Shown here one piece after another: positions 16,927 through 25,484 of a stretch of 64,000 nucleotides of DNA. The DNA comes from DASWOJ01 sp964242415. GTDB lineage: Bacteria; Pseudomonadota; Alphaproteobacteria; Acetobacterales; Acetobacteraceae. How positions within the stretch are numbered: position 1 is the first letter of the stretch; each line of letters opens with the position of its first letter. The translations under genes and the position numbers were made by a program. Where the stretch lies: assembly GCA_964242415.1 (NCBI GenBank), contig CAXTAT010000026.1, forward strand, positions 20,334-84,333. The letters are read 5' to 3'. A model generated the notes under the pieces. It was not told where the DNA came from. It did not search any database and saw nothing but the letters and a program-made list of their open reading frames with translations.

Positions 16927-17133
16927 CCTCTCCCGCTTTGAGAGAGGGCCGGGGTGAGAGGGTCTTGCTTGCTTCGCGCTGTCCGACGCTGGCGGAACCG
17001 GGCTACGCGGGCCGGCAGGTCCGCGCTGTACAACCCCCTCACCCCGGCCCTCTCCCGAAGGAGGAGAGGGAGAAGGGAGCGTTCCCATGGCGTATGCGAT
17101 CGCCCTGCTCCGGGAGAGGGTTGGGGTGAGGGG
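16927..17133. repeat. Palindromic element copy 4 plus a half copy, in a 417-base gene-free stretch
   Basis: Left arm 16927-16962 (CCTCTCCCGCTTTGAGAGAGG), right arm 17036-17070, then a solitary left-type half arm at 17109-17133 (CCGGGAGAGGGTTGGGGTGAG). Between them, and before the first arm, lie the outer-end motifs GGGCGATCGCATATG (16911-16925) and CGTATGCGATCGCCCTGC (17091-17108), which are inverted relative to each other. This suggests one complete element followed by a second, truncated insertion. The stretch 16868-17284 holds no gene that I can support. Confidence 0.85.
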
Positions 17134-17284
17134 AGCCGAGGGGACCGAGTTCGCCCGCATGATCCCGCATTGGAACGGGCGGCGGGAGGATCGTGCTCAA
17201 GGGGGTCTGCTTGGACGGTGGCTTGGCCCCGATTGAGCCAATGCCCGGGGCAGTCGCGGCGGGCCAGGGCGGTGCCCCTTGGCG

Positions 17285-18037
17285 CTAGGACAGCTCCGGT
17301 AGATCGGCCACCAGCGCCGACAGCGTTGCCTCCGGTGGCTCGGCGTCGGCCGTGCCGAGCAGGATGGCGCTGGCCCGTCGGGCGATGGCGGACAGGTGCG
17401 TCACCGCGGCCTCTGCCCCCAACTGCGACCGCTCCGCCGCGCGCAGGGTGCGCAGGACCGCCAGCCCAGTCAGGGCGAACATCTCCGCCAGCACCGTCGC
17501 CAGGTCCGCATCGTCCGCCGGCGGCAGCGGCCCGCGCGCCACGGCACTCGCGCCCAGCCCATCCAGCGTGTTCCAGCCGCCGATCGGCGCATACCCCCGG
17601 TCCTGCCCGGCGAAGATGCGGCTCAGCCGGTGCATCTCCGCCTCGCACGCGTCATGCGGCACGGCACCGCCGGCACGCGCGATCAGCAGCGCGATGTAGC
17701 CGTCCACCAGTCCGCGCACCACGGCGCGGTTGCCGAGGTAGTTGGGATGGTCCGCCCGCGCCAGCGCCGGCCCGGCTGGACCGGCGGCGATGCGGGAGCG
17801 CCACTCCTGCCGCAGCGCCTCGCCGTACTGCACCAGCGGCCGGCGCAGCTTCGGCACCCGAAATCCGCCCTGCATCGCCGAGAGGTCGGCGTGCATCCGG
17901 TGCACCTGCCCGGCCTGCGCCAGTTGCAGCCACTGCCGGGCCCGCCGCGCCATCCAGGCCGTGTGCAGCGGCGGCGGCAGCGGCCAGCCGTCGCGGGAGG
18001 TGGGTTGCGTCGGCGACGGGGGACGGGCAGGCGTCAT
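17285..18037 (-). CDS. Hypothetical protein, mainly helical
   Basis: A 250-residue protein of no family I recognise. The ATG at 18037 (MTPARPPSPTQ) is chosen because AAAGGA lies about 10 bases upstream; the open frame extends further, but without a ribosome-binding site. After a Pro-rich first 25 residues the sequence is rich in Ala, Arg and Leu and predicted helical, with no signal peptide or membrane segment. The C-terminus ends LSALVADLPELS. It is a single gene, convergent with recF and divergent from the GlsB-like gene. Coding potential is supported by codon bias over a long frame; function cannot be stated. Confidence 0.6.
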   Translation of the reverse strand: MTPARPPSPTQPTSRDGWPLPPPLHTAWMARRARQWLQLAQAGQVHRMHADLSAMQGGFRVPKLRRPLVQYGEALRQEWRSRIAAGPAGPALARADHPNYLGNRAVVRGLVDGYIALLIARAGGAVPHDACEAEMHRLSRIFAGQDRGYAPIGGWNTLDGLGASAVARGPLPPADDADLATVLAEMFALTGLAVLRTLRAAERSQLGAEAAVTHLSAIARRASAILLGTADAEPPEATLSALVADLPELS

Positions 18038-18155
18038 GACGAGGCAATCCTTTGAGGTCTGGAACAAGTGAGTGCCACCCTGTGCAACCCTTCGCATACG
18101 GCGCAGTTATCTCGGCACATGGTGTGGCGCGGCGTCACGGGGTCGAGGGTGGAAC

Positions 18156-18416
18156 ATGGGCCTTATCGTCTGGATCATCTTCGGGCTTATCGCCGGCTTC
18201 ATCGCTAGCAGGATCGTGAACAAGCAGGGCGACGGCTTCGTGGTTGACCTGATCCTGGGGATCATCGGCGCGGTGGTCGGCGGGTTCCTGTTCCAGACGT
18301 TCGGATTTGCGCCGGTCACCGGCTTCAACTTCTACAGCTTGATCGTTGCCGTCGTCGGCGCGGTGGTGGTGCTGTTCCTGTACCATGCCGTGGTCGGCCG
18401 GCGGACGACGATCTAG
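18156..18416 (+). CDS. GlsB/YeaQ/YmgE family small membrane protein
   Basis: An 86-residue protein made of three hydrophobic segments (IVWIIFGLIAGFIASRI; LILGIIGAVVGGFLFQTFG; YSLIVAVVGAVVVLFLYHAV) separated by a short polar loop. This is the pattern of the transglycosylase-associated (GlsB/YeaQ/YmgE) family, whose members are small inner-membrane stress-linked proteins without proven enzymatic activity. GAGGG upstream of the ATG supports the start at 18156. It is followed 34 bases later by the YidB-like gene, so the pair may share a promoter. Confidence 0.9.
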   Translation: MGLIVWIIFGLIAGFIASRIVNKQGDGFVVDLILGIIGAVVGGFLFQTFGFAPVTGFNFYSLIVAVVGAVVVLFLYHAVVGRRTTI

Positions 18417-18450
18417 GCGCGGCTCCAACCTATTTTCGAGGGATCAAATC

Positions 18451-18942
18451 ATGGGCCTACTTGACTCTGTTATCGGCAGCCTGATGGGCGGCAACAGCGG
18501 CTCCTCCCCGGTTGGGGGCATTCTCAGCTCGCTGCTGGGCGGCGGGGGGCAGCAGCAGCAGGGTGGCGCACCTGTGGCGAGTGGCCCGATGGCGGGCGGG
18601 CTGGGCGGGCTGATGAGCCAGTTCCAGAACGCCGGACTGGGACACATCGCCAGCTCGTGGATGGGAAATGGTCCCAACCAGCAGGTCAGCCCGGACCAGT
18701 TGCAGAAGGTGTTCGGCCAGCAGCAGGTCAGCCAGTGGGCGCAGCAGAGCAACATGCAGCCGCATGACCTGCTGTCGCAGCTTTCGCAGTTCCTGCCGCA
18801 TGCAGTGGATCAGATGACGCCGAATGGGCAGATGCCGCAGGGTGGCGACGCGTTCGGCGGCGCGGGCCAGAATTTGGGCAGTGGCCAGGGTGGCGGGGAC
18901 GATCCGTTTGGTGGGGCCGGGCAGAATTTGGGCCGGCGCTAG
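18451..18942 (+). CDS. YidB-like (DUF937) protein
   Basis: A 163-residue Gly/Gln-rich protein starting MGLLDSVIGSLMGG, which is typical of the YidB/DUF937 family. A glycine-rich linker is followed by the conserved core LGHIASSWMGNGPNQQVSPD and the helical ending with LSQFLPHAVDQMTPNGQMP. The tail carries a duplicated FGGAGQNLG motif (at about residues 133-140 and 152-160). Function unknown. The ribosome-binding site GAGGGA is about 8 bases upstream. A 9-base-pair hairpin lies about 45 bases downstream. Confidence 0.88.
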   Translation: MGLLDSVIGSLMGGNSGSSPVGGILSSLLGGGGQQQQGGAPVASGPMAGGLGGLMSQFQNAGLGHIASSWMGNGPNQQVSPDQLQKVFGQQQVSQWAQQSNMQPHDLLSQLSQFLPHAVDQMTPNGQMPQGGDAFGGAGQNLGSGQGGGDDPFGGAGQNLGRR

Positions 18943-18985
18943 GTTTCTTGGCACGCCAGGCTTCGGGCGCCTGATGTGGTGACTG

Positions 18986-19016
18986 CTGGCCCTCTCTTCT
19001 AGTAAGTGAGGGCCAG
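18986..19016 (+). terminator. Hairpin downstream of the YidB-like gene
   Basis: Perfect 9-base stem CTGGCCCTC (18986-18994) and GAGGGCCAG (19008-19016), 13-base loop, no T run. It may be a terminator aided by other factors, or an mRNA-stabilising end. Confidence 0.45.
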
Positions 19017-19388
19017 GGGTATGGCTGCTGAGTTATCCTGTCCACGAGCTACTCAGAGCATAACTGTCGTTGCGAGAACCACTTGCGGCGCGGCGACCTA
19101 AGGCAAGACGGACTGTTCCGGCGGCCATAGAGTTGCCTCACTGCAAGTGCGGATCGCTACGACCTAGTTCAGATGTTGCTTCGGAGCCCTCTGTAACTGA
19201 CTTAGATTAGTGTTCATGTAAGCTGGGTTGCTAAGCCCTGCTGGACTCGAATCGGTGCGCCAGGTGCTTATCCGCCGGGATTTGTCCTCTCGGCATCCCT
19301 CACCCCGACCCTCTCCCGGAGGGAAAGGGAGCAGGAGGATGGTCTTGTTGCGCGTGGGCATCGGTTTGGCATTGCATGTGAAGCAGCG
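19017..19388. other. Gene-free stretch between convergent units
   Basis: I see no credible gene here. The sequence up to about 19240 is of more balanced composition than its surroundings and carries no recognisable motif. The right part holds a half copy of the palindromic element (19297-19330). Confidence 0.6.
19297..19330. repeat. Palindromic element, copy 5 (right half only)
   Basis: A right arm with one change in the last stem (GAGGGAAAGGG). Upstream bases 19275-19296 (CGCCGGGATTTGTCCTCTCG) match the inner part of other copies, but the left arm is missing, so this is a 5'-truncated element. Confidence 0.75.
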
Positions 19389-20126
19389 TTACTCCGTATC
19401 CAATTCGACGCATAACTCGCGGAGTTCGGCGGTGTGCGGATGCCGGGTGCGGCCGGCACGTAAGTCCTCGGTGGACAGCGTTTCCACAAGTTCGCCCGCC
19501 TGCATCACCGCGATCACCGGGCACAGGTGGGCAACGACGGCCAGGTTGTGGCTGACCAGCACCAACGTTAGGCCGCGGCTGGCTTGCAAGTCCTGCAAGA
19601 GGTTCAATACCCCGGCCTGGACCGACACATCCAGCGCGCTCGTGGGTTCGTCGAGCAGCAGCACGCCGGGTTCGGCCATCAGCGCGCGGGCAATCGCGGC
19701 ACGCTGGCGCTGCCCGCCGGACAACTGGTGCGGGTAGCGGAAGCGCACCTCGGCCGGCAACGCCACGTCCGCCAGCGCGCGGGCGATGCGGGCGTCGTGG
19801 TCTCCGAGACCATGCACCTGCAGCGGCTCGCTCAGCGCCCGGTCCACGGTCTGCCGGGGGTGCAGCGAGCCGTAAGGGTCTTGGAACACCATCTGCACCT
19901 GACGGAAGAAGCCGCGGTCCCGCCGCCGGGTGAGGACGGCGCCATCGACCGTCATCCGCCCGGTCCAGTCTGGGTTCAGGCCGGACAGGGCGCGCAGCAC
20001 CGTGCTCTTGCCGGACCCGCTCTCCCCCACCAGGCCGAAGCTGCCGCCGCGCGGCACCTGGAACGACACGCCGCGCACCGCCTCGACCGCGCCGAAGCGG
20101 ACGCGCAGGTCCTCGACGGCGATCAC
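19389..20126 (-). CDS. Peptide/nickel-type ABC transporter, second ATP-binding subunit (DppF-like)
   Basis: A 245-residue ATPase with Walker A GLVGESGSGKST, signature LSGGQRQRAAIARALM and Walker B VLLLDEPTSALD. It lacks most of the C-terminal extension usual in DppF/OppF (about 320 residues), ending shortly after the H-loop with HPHTAELRELCVELDTE. Its start overlaps the stop of the DppD-like gene by 4 bases (ATGA), so the two are translationally coupled. It would hydrolyse ATP to power import of a peptide, metal chelate or similar solute through the two permeases encoded upstream. Confidence 0.9.
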   Translation of the reverse strand: MIAVEDLRVRFGAVEAVRGVSFQVPRGGSFGLVGESGSGKSTVLRALSGLNPDWTGRMTVDGAVLTRRRDRGFFRQVQMVFQDPYGSLHPRQTVDRALSEPLQVHGLGDHDARIARALADVALPAEVRFRYPHQLSGGQRQRAAIARALMAEPGVLLLDEPTSALDVSVQAGVLNLLQDLQASRGLTLVLVSHNLAVVAHLCPVIAVMQAGELVETLSTEDLRAGRTRHPHTAELRELCVELDTE

Positions 20127-20953
20127 CCGAGCCGCCAGGCGGGGTCGCGCGCCATCACCGGCAGGCGCGCGCGCGGGTGGAGCAGGCTGGGCGTGCAGTC
20201 CAGCAATCCGCGCGTGTAGGGGTGAGAGGCGCGTGCCAGGTCGCGGGCAGCCACCTGCTCGACGATGCGGCCGGCATACATCACGGCCACCCGGTCGCAG
20301 AAGCGGCCCACCAGCGGCAGGTCGTGGCTGATCAGCAGCAGGCCCATGCCGCGGCGGCTGACCAGATCGTCGATCAGGCGCAGGATCTCGGCCTGCACGG
20401 TGGCGTCCAGGGCGCTGGTGGGTTCGTCGGCGATCAGCAGCTCCGGATCGGGCGCCAGCATCATGGCGATCATCACCCGCTGACCCATGCCGCCGGACAG
20501 CTCGTGCGGATATTGCCCGGCGACGCGGGCGGGGTCGCGGATCAGCACCTGCGCCAGCAGATCGACCGCCGCCTGCGCCGCCGCGCGCCGCGTGCCGCCC
20601 TTGTGCCGGCGCCAGGCCTCGGCGACCTGCGCACCGGCGGTCATCACGGGGTTCAGCGAGTACTTGGGGTCCTGCAGGATCAGCCCGGCGCGGCGGCCGC
20701 GGATGGCGCGCATCCCGCGCTCCGGGGTCCGCAGCACGTCGATGCCGCCGAACTGCAGGCGCTCCGCCGTGACGCGCGCCGCGGGGGGCAGCAGGCGCAG
20801 CACGGCGCGGGCGGTGAGCGACTTGCCGGAGCCGCTTTCGCCGACGATGCCCAGCTTTTCCCGGCCCAGGGTGAGCGACACGCCGCGCACCGCCTCGTGC
20901 CAGCCTTGCGGGTTGGGGAAGGCGATGCGGAGGTCCTGCATGTCGATCAGCAT
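20123..20953 (-). CDS. Peptide/nickel-type ABC transporter, first ATP-binding subunit (DppD-like)
   Basis: A 276-residue ATPase. Walker A GIVGESGSGKSLTARAVLRL, the signature LSGGMGQRVMIAMMLA and Walker B LLIADEPTSALDATV are present. Residues 85-100 contain GRRAGLILQDPKYSLNP, the DppD-type Q-loop region. It is coupled to the DppF-like gene downstream and is separated from the permease genes by a palindromic element (21008-21149), although order and strand indicate one transporter. Confidence 0.92.
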   Translation of the reverse strand: MLIDMQDLRIAFPNPQGWHEAVRGVSLTLGREKLGIVGESGSGKSLTARAVLRLLPPAARVTAERLQFGGIDVLRTPERGMRAIRGRRAGLILQDPKYSLNPVMTAGAQVAEAWRRHKGGTRRAAAQAAVDLLAQVLIRDPARVAGQYPHELSGGMGQRVMIAMMLAPDPELLIADEPTSALDATVQAEILRLIDDLVSRRGMGLLLISHDLPLVGRFCDRVAVMYAGRIVEQVAARDLARASHPYTRGLLDCTPSLLHPRARLPVMARDPAWRLG

Positions 20954-21007
20954 GCGGCAGCCTTGCGCCGCGCGTTAGCAGGTTTGCACAGGAAGCCGCT
21001 GCCTGCT

Positions 21008-21149
21008 CCCTCTCCCTCCGGGAGAGGGCCGGGGTGAGGGAGGCGGCAAATGCCCAGCTTGCCCATCGGGAGACGAAATCCGCCCCCGGCCAGGCGTGGC
21101 TTGGCTCGTGCTGCCTCCCTCACCCCGGCCCTCTCCCGAGGGGAGAGGG
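21008..21149. repeat. Palindromic element, copy 6, inside a transporter operon
   Basis: Left arm 21008-21040 and right arm 21117-21149, both with intact hairpins. It lies between the DppC-like permease and the DppD-like ATPase genes, where an operon would be expected to run straight through. Confidence 0.92.
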
Positions 21150-21164
21150 GGCAGAGGCGTTGCG

Positions 21165-22061
21165 TCACCCGCCCGCCTTTGGGTCCAGCACGTCTCGGAG
21201 GCCGTCGCCCAGCAGGTTGAACGCAAGGCTGGCGACGAAGATGGCCGCCCCCGGCGCCAGGGCGACCCACCACTGGTCCAGCACGAAGCGCCGTGCAGTA
21301 GCGATCATGGCGCCCCACTCCGGCGACGGCGGCTGCGCGCCCATGCCGAGGAAGCCCAGCCCGGCCGCCGTCAGGATGATGCTGCTCAGGTCCAGCGTCA
21401 CCCGCACCACCAGGCTGGGCACGCACAGCGGCGCGACGTGCCGCAGCACGATCCGCCCGGCGCCGGCCCCCGTCAGGCGCACGGCGGCGATGAAGTCGGC
21501 GCCGCGCAGGCCGAGCGTCTCCGCCCGCGCCAGCCGGGCGTAGGGCGGCCAGGCGGTCAGCGCGATGGCGGCGATGGCGCTGGCGATGCCGGGCCGCAGG
21601 GCTGCCACGAAGGCCAGCGCCAGGATCAGGCGCGGGAACGCCAGGAAGATGTCGGTCACGCGCATCAGCAGCCGGTCCCATATCCCGCCGGCATAGCCCG
21701 TGACGCAGCCGACCAGCAGCCCCACGGGGGCCACCAGCAGCACGACCGTCACCACCATGCCCAGCGTGATCCGCCCGCCGAACAGCAGGCGGGACAGGAT
21801 GTCGCGCCCCAGCTCGTCGGTGCCCAGCCGGTGCGTTGCGCTGGGCCGGGCCAGGCGGTGCGCGAGATCCTGCACGCCGGGGTCGTAGGGCGCCAACAGC
21901 GGCGCGGCCAGCGACAGCAGCGCCAGCAGCAGCGCGATCAGCAGCCCGGCCAGCGCCAGCGGGTTGCGCCGGAACGCGAGCCACAGCCGGTAGCGCCGGC
22001 CCCACGCGGCCTGGGCACGCGACGCCGGGGCGTCGGTCAGCAGCCAGGTGCGCGCCGTCAT
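21165..22061 (-). CDS. Peptide/nickel-type ABC transporter permease (DppC-like)
   Basis: A 298-residue permease with about six membrane helices; the first lies at residues 33-57 (LALAGLLIALLLALLSLAAP). The periplasmic motif HRLGTDELGRDILSRLLFG and the cytoplasmic EAA-like loop ARAETLGLRGADFIAAVRL, which contacts the ATPases, are both typical of DppC/OppC. The start is 10 bases after the DppB-like stop. The C-terminus FNLLGDGLRDVLDPK is the standard family ending. Confidence 0.93.
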   Translation of the reverse strand: MTARTWLLTDAPASRAQAAWGRRYRLWLAFRRNPLALAGLLIALLLALLSLAAPLLAPYDPGVQDLAHRLARPSATHRLGTDELGRDILSRLLFGGRITLGMVVTVVLLVAPVGLLVGCVTGYAGGIWDRLLMRVTDIFLAFPRLILALAFVAALRPGIASAIAAIALTAWPPYARLARAETLGLRGADFIAAVRLTGAGAGRIVLRHVAPLCVPSLVVRVTLDLSSIILTAAGLGFLGMGAQPPSPEWGAMIATARRFVLDQWWVALAPGAAIFVASLAFNLLGDGLRDVLDPKAGG

Positions 22062-22071
22062 TGCAGGTCCC

Positions 22072-23082
22072 TCATCGCACGCGGGGGTCCAGCACGCGGT
22101 ACAGCACGTCCGACAGCAGGTTCAGCGCCAGGTAGGTCAGCCCCACCACCAGCGTCGCGCCCAGCACGGCGTTCATGTCGGCGTTGAGCAGGCTGCCGGT
22201 CAGGTACTGCCCCAGGCCGGGCCAACTGAAGATGGTCTCGGTCAGCACCGCGCCCTCCAGCAGCCCGGCGTAGGTTAGCACCACCACCGTCAGCAGCCGG
22301 ACCAGGATGTTGCCGAACGCATGGCGCCAGATGACGGCGGCGGCGGACAGGCCCTTGGCGCGGGCGGTGACCACCCACTCGCCGCGCAGGGCGTCCAGCA
22401 TGAAGCCGCGGGTCATGCGGGCGATGGTGGCCATGTTGGATAGCCCCAGCACCAGCGCCGGCAGCGCCAACTGCCGCAGCGCGTCGCCGAACGCATCCCA
22501 CTGGCCCGCCAGCGCCGCATCCACCAGCAGCAGGCCGGTCCGCTGCTCGACCATGCCGTCGAACATGATGCCTTGCCGACCCGGCCCCGGCGCCCACTGC
22601 AGCTCGGCGTAGAACACCAGGAGCGCCAGCAGCGCCAGCACGAACACCGGGACCGAGGCGCCCGACAGGCAGGCCACCCGCACCAGCATGTCTGCCCAGG
22701 CGCCCTGCCGCACCGCCGCATAGACGCCCAGCGGCACCCCCAACCCGACCGCCACCAGCAGCGCCGCCGTCGCCAGCTCCAGCGTGGCCGGGAAGAACCG
22801 GGCGATGTCGGTGGTGACGCGGTTGCTGGTCATCACCGACCGGCCGAGGTCGCCGTGCGCCAACTGGCCGACGTAGCGGACGAACTGCTCGGGCAGCGGG
22901 CGGTCGAGGCCCAGCTCCAACCGGGTGCGCGCCACCACGTCGGCGGGGGCACGGTCGCCGACGATGGCGAGCACCGGGTCGATGGGGACGACGCGGCCGA
23001 TCAGGAAGGTGATCAGCACCAGGCCGAACAGGGTGATGGGCACGCTGGCCAGGGCGGCGGCCAGGCGGCGGGTACGTCCCAT
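22072..23082 (-). CDS. Peptide/nickel-type ABC transporter permease (DppB-like)
   Basis: A 336-residue permease with the classic N-terminal half: first helix LASVPITLFGLVLITFLIG, then the periplasmic region DPVLAIVGDRAPADVV. The EAA loop is ARAKGLSAAAVIWRHAF, and the C-terminal ending LTYLALNLLSDVLYRVLDP matches DppB/OppB. It forms the membrane channel with the DppC-like subunit. A palindromic element lies between it and the upstream substrate-binding protein gene. Confidence 0.93.
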   Translation of the reverse strand: MGRTRRLAAALASVPITLFGLVLITFLIGRVVPIDPVLAIVGDRAPADVVARTRLELGLDRPLPEQFVRYVGQLAHGDLGRSVMTSNRVTTDIARFFPATLELATAALLVAVGLGVPLGVYAAVRQGAWADMLVRVACLSGASVPVFVLALLALLVFYAELQWAPGPGRQGIMFDGMVEQRTGLLLVDAALAGQWDAFGDALRQLALPALVLGLSNMATIARMTRGFMLDALRGEWVVTARAKGLSAAAVIWRHAFGNILVRLLTVVVLTYAGLLEGAVLTETIFSWPGLGQYLTGSLLNADMNAVLGATLVVGLTYLALNLLSDVLYRVLDPRVR

Positions 23083-23133
23083 CAGGGGCGGGCCGGCGGT
23101 ATGCGACGCAGGACCACTGCCTGCCTGTCTGCT

Positions 23134-23275
23134 CCCTCTCCCTCCGGGAGAGGGTCGGGGTGAGGGAAGCTGCGGGAGCCAAGCCCGGCCTGGTTGGGAG
23201 CGGGTTTTGTCCTCGAGTGGGCAAGACAGGCCCTTGCCGCTTCCCTCACCCCGGCCCTCTCCCGGAGGGAGAGGG
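23134..23275. repeat. Palindromic element, copy 7, inside the same transporter operon
   Basis: Left arm 23134-23166, right arm 23243-23275. It sits between the substrate-binding protein and DppB-like genes. The right outer-end motif follows as TTAGGTGATTGCCCTGC (23296-23312). Confidence 0.92.
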
Positions 23276-23337
23276 GGCAGAGGCCGTTCTCATGCCTTAG
23301 GTGATTGCCCTGCATCGGAGGTGGCGTGTCCAGGGCG

Positions 23338-24924
23338 CTATGCCTTCGTGATCCCGGCGTAGTGCGTGCGGTCCGACTGCGACTCCAGGTCGAAGCCCGT
23401 CACGGTGCTGCGCATCGCCGCGACCTCGACTTGCTGCTGCAGGATCACGAAGGGGCTGCGCTCCCGGTGGTCCCGCTGCATCGCCTCGTACAGGGCGATG
23501 CGCTTGGCCGCGTCGCGCTCGTGCAGCGCAGCGACGGCACGGGCGGTCAGGTCGTCGTCCTTCCAACTGCTGCGCCAGGCCAGGGTGCGGTTCTTCTGCG
23601 CCTCGGAGTTGTCGGTGTTGATGTTGAACGTCTCGGCGTTGCTGTGCGGGTCCAGGTAATCCGACCCCCACTTCACCATCGCCATCTGGTGCTGGCGGGC
23701 GCGGGTCTTGGTGATCACCTGGCGCTGCTCCCCGGCCAGCAGGGTCAGCCTGATGCCGGCCTCGGCCAGGTTGGCCTGGATGGCCTGCGCCACGTCCGGC
23801 GACGGCGGGCTGCTGGCATAATCCAGCGTGGCCTCGAACCCATCAGGCACGCCGGCCTCGGCCAGCAGCGCGCGGGCCTTGGCAATGTCCTTCTGGAACG
23901 GCAGGTCGTTCAGCGCGCCGGGGTAGCCCTTGGGCAGGAACGCCTGGTGCGGCTCGTAGGTGTTGGCGGTGATGTTGGCTGAGATGCCGCGGTAGTCGAT
24001 GCACCACTTGATCGCCTGGCGCACCTGCGGCTTCGACAAGACCGGGTGGTTCTGGTTCAGGGCGATGTAATTGATATACGACTTCGGCTTCATCAGCAGC
24101 GTGTAGGCCGGGTCCCTGGCCAGCGCCGCCAACTGATCGGGGCTGAGGGTGCGCGCCACGTCGATGTCGCCGCGCTGCAGGCCCAGCAACTGCGCCGACG
24201 GGTCCGGCCGGTGCTGCAGCACGACCCGGCGCAGCTTGGTCGGGCTGGGGTGGTTCGGGTTGGCGTCGAGCGTGACGTTCTCGCTCGCCCGCCACTGCCG
24301 CAGTTGGAATGGGCCGGACCCGGCGCTGTTGCCGGACTTCAGCCAGGCATTGCCCAGGTCGTCCCCGGCAGCGTGGGCCATCACCGTCCGCTTGTCCACC
24401 ACCATGCCGACCGCGGCCGACAGGCAGTACAGCAGGAAGCTCGGCGACCCGGCCTCGGCGACCTGCACCACCAGCGTGGCGTCGTCGGTCGCGCGGACGC
24501 GCTGGGCCACGTTCTCGGGCGTGAAGCCGAACTGGTTCACGATGAAGGCCGGCGCCTTGTTCAGCATCACCGCACGCTGCAGGGAGAAGGCCGCATCGTC
24601 CGCCGTGACCGGGTTGCCGGACGCGAACCGGCGGCCGCGGACCAGGTGGAACGTGGTGGTCAGGCCATCCTCGGTCGTATCCCATTGCTCCGCCAGGTCG
24701 CCCTTGATGCGGGTGGCGTCGGCGAGGTCGGGCAGGATCAGCCGGTCGTAGCAGTTGCCCAGCACCTCGCCGCCGGTGAACTCGAAGCTCTCCTGCGGGT
24801 CCAGGCTGACGAGGTCGTCAATCGGCATGCCCATCACAGCCAGGTCGCGCGGCGTCTGCGCGAGGGCGGCCGTCCCGGCGAGCGGACTGGCGGCAAGGGC
24901 GCCCAGCAGGGTGCGGCGGTGCAT
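23338..24924 (-). CDS. ABC transporter substrate-binding protein, family 5 (peptide/nickel type)
   Basis: A 528-residue periplasmic binding protein. The start at 24924 follows a good ribosome-binding site (GGAGG) and opens with a signal peptide carrying two arginines (MHRRTLLGALAASPLAGTAA), cut after about residue 22 near ALAQ; a Tat route is possible. Family 5 features include the early VSLDPQESFEFTGGEVLGN, FHLVRGRRFASGNPVTADDA and a C-terminal part with KWGSDYLDPHSNAETFN. It would deliver a peptide, nickel-chelate or glutathione-like ligand to the permeases encoded downstream. The ligand cannot be read from the sequence. Confidence 0.92.
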   Translation of the reverse strand: MHRRTLLGALAASPLAGTAALAQTPRDLAVMGMPIDDLVSLDPQESFEFTGGEVLGNCYDRLILPDLADATRIKGDLAEQWDTTEDGLTTTFHLVRGRRFASGNPVTADDAAFSLQRAVMLNKAPAFIVNQFGFTPENVAQRVRATDDATLVVQVAEAGSPSFLLYCLSAAVGMVVDKRTVMAHAAGDDLGNAWLKSGNSAGSGPFQLRQWRASENVTLDANPNHPSPTKLRRVVLQHRPDPSAQLLGLQRGDIDVARTLSPDQLAALARDPAYTLLMKPKSYINYIALNQNHPVLSKPQVRQAIKWCIDYRGISANITANTYEPHQAFLPKGYPGALNDLPFQKDIAKARALLAEAGVPDGFEATLDYASSPPSPDVAQAIQANLAEAGIRLTLLAGEQRQVITKTRARQHQMAMVKWGSDYLDPHSNAETFNINTDNSEAQKNRTLAWRSSWKDDDLTARAVAALHERDAAKRIALYEAMQRDHRERSPFVILQQQVEVAAMRSTVTGFDLESQSDRTHYAGITKA

Positions 24925-25004
24925 GGCTGTCCTCCGGTGGATGGGGGACGCTAACCCGCATGCTGCAGGTGCGAAAGAGCTTGCTGCGCCGGCGGGTAGC
25001 GGGT

Positions 25005-25484
25005 TCAGTCGGAGGGCTGCAGGTAGCCCCACCGCTCCGTCGCAGGCTCGGCCGCCGCCCACTTCCAGCGTGCGGCCTGCCGGCAGAGCGACGTCGTGAA
25101 GATGCCCCGGTGCGCGCCGTCGCTGACGGTGAACACCACCTCTCGGCATGTCGCAAGCGGGGTGGCGTACTCGCGTGCGACTGCCAGGTCACCGTGCTCG
25201 TTGCCGATCGGGATGGTGTGCCGGATCTCCCACGGCACCGTGGCGCCGACCGTGGCCCCACCGGCGGCGTCGGCGATCGCGTCCTGCTCGCCGGTTTGGC
25301 GGCGGCGGACGACATACCGGCTCACCTCGCGCAGGCCCGCCTGGGTGGCGACGCCAATGGCGAAGCCAACCGCCGGGTTCGCCGTCGCCGAACCCGCGGC
25401 AGCGCCGACGCCAAAGGCCGCCACGTTGGTCGCCGCGGCGCACCCGGCCAGCGCCGGCAGCAGCACGGCGGCGAGCAGCCTCAT
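25005..25484 (-). CDS. Predicted lipoprotein, paralogue of the upstream lipoprotein
   Basis: A 159-residue protein with a lipoprotein signal: MRLLAAVLLPALAGC with the acylated cysteine at residue 15. It continues with a Gly/Ala-rich hydrophobic segment (AFGVGAAAGSATANPAVGFA) that may insert in or lie on the membrane, then a compact domain ending WKWAAAEPATERWGYLQ. Its start overlaps the stop of the upstream lipoprotein gene by 4 bases (ATGA). The two proteins share the ending W-W-A-EPATERWG-LQ and the pattern PWEIRHTIPIGNE versus AWSVDHSLPIEAD, so they come from a tandem duplication. Function unknown. Confidence 0.8.
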   Translation of the reverse strand: MRLLAAVLLPALAGCAAATNVAAFGVGAAAGSATANPAVGFAIGVATQAGLREVSRYVVRRRQTGEQDAIADAAGGATVGATVPWEIRHTIPIGNEHGDLAVAREYATPLATCREVVFTVSDGAHRGIFTTSLCRQAARWKWAAAEPATERWGYLQPSD

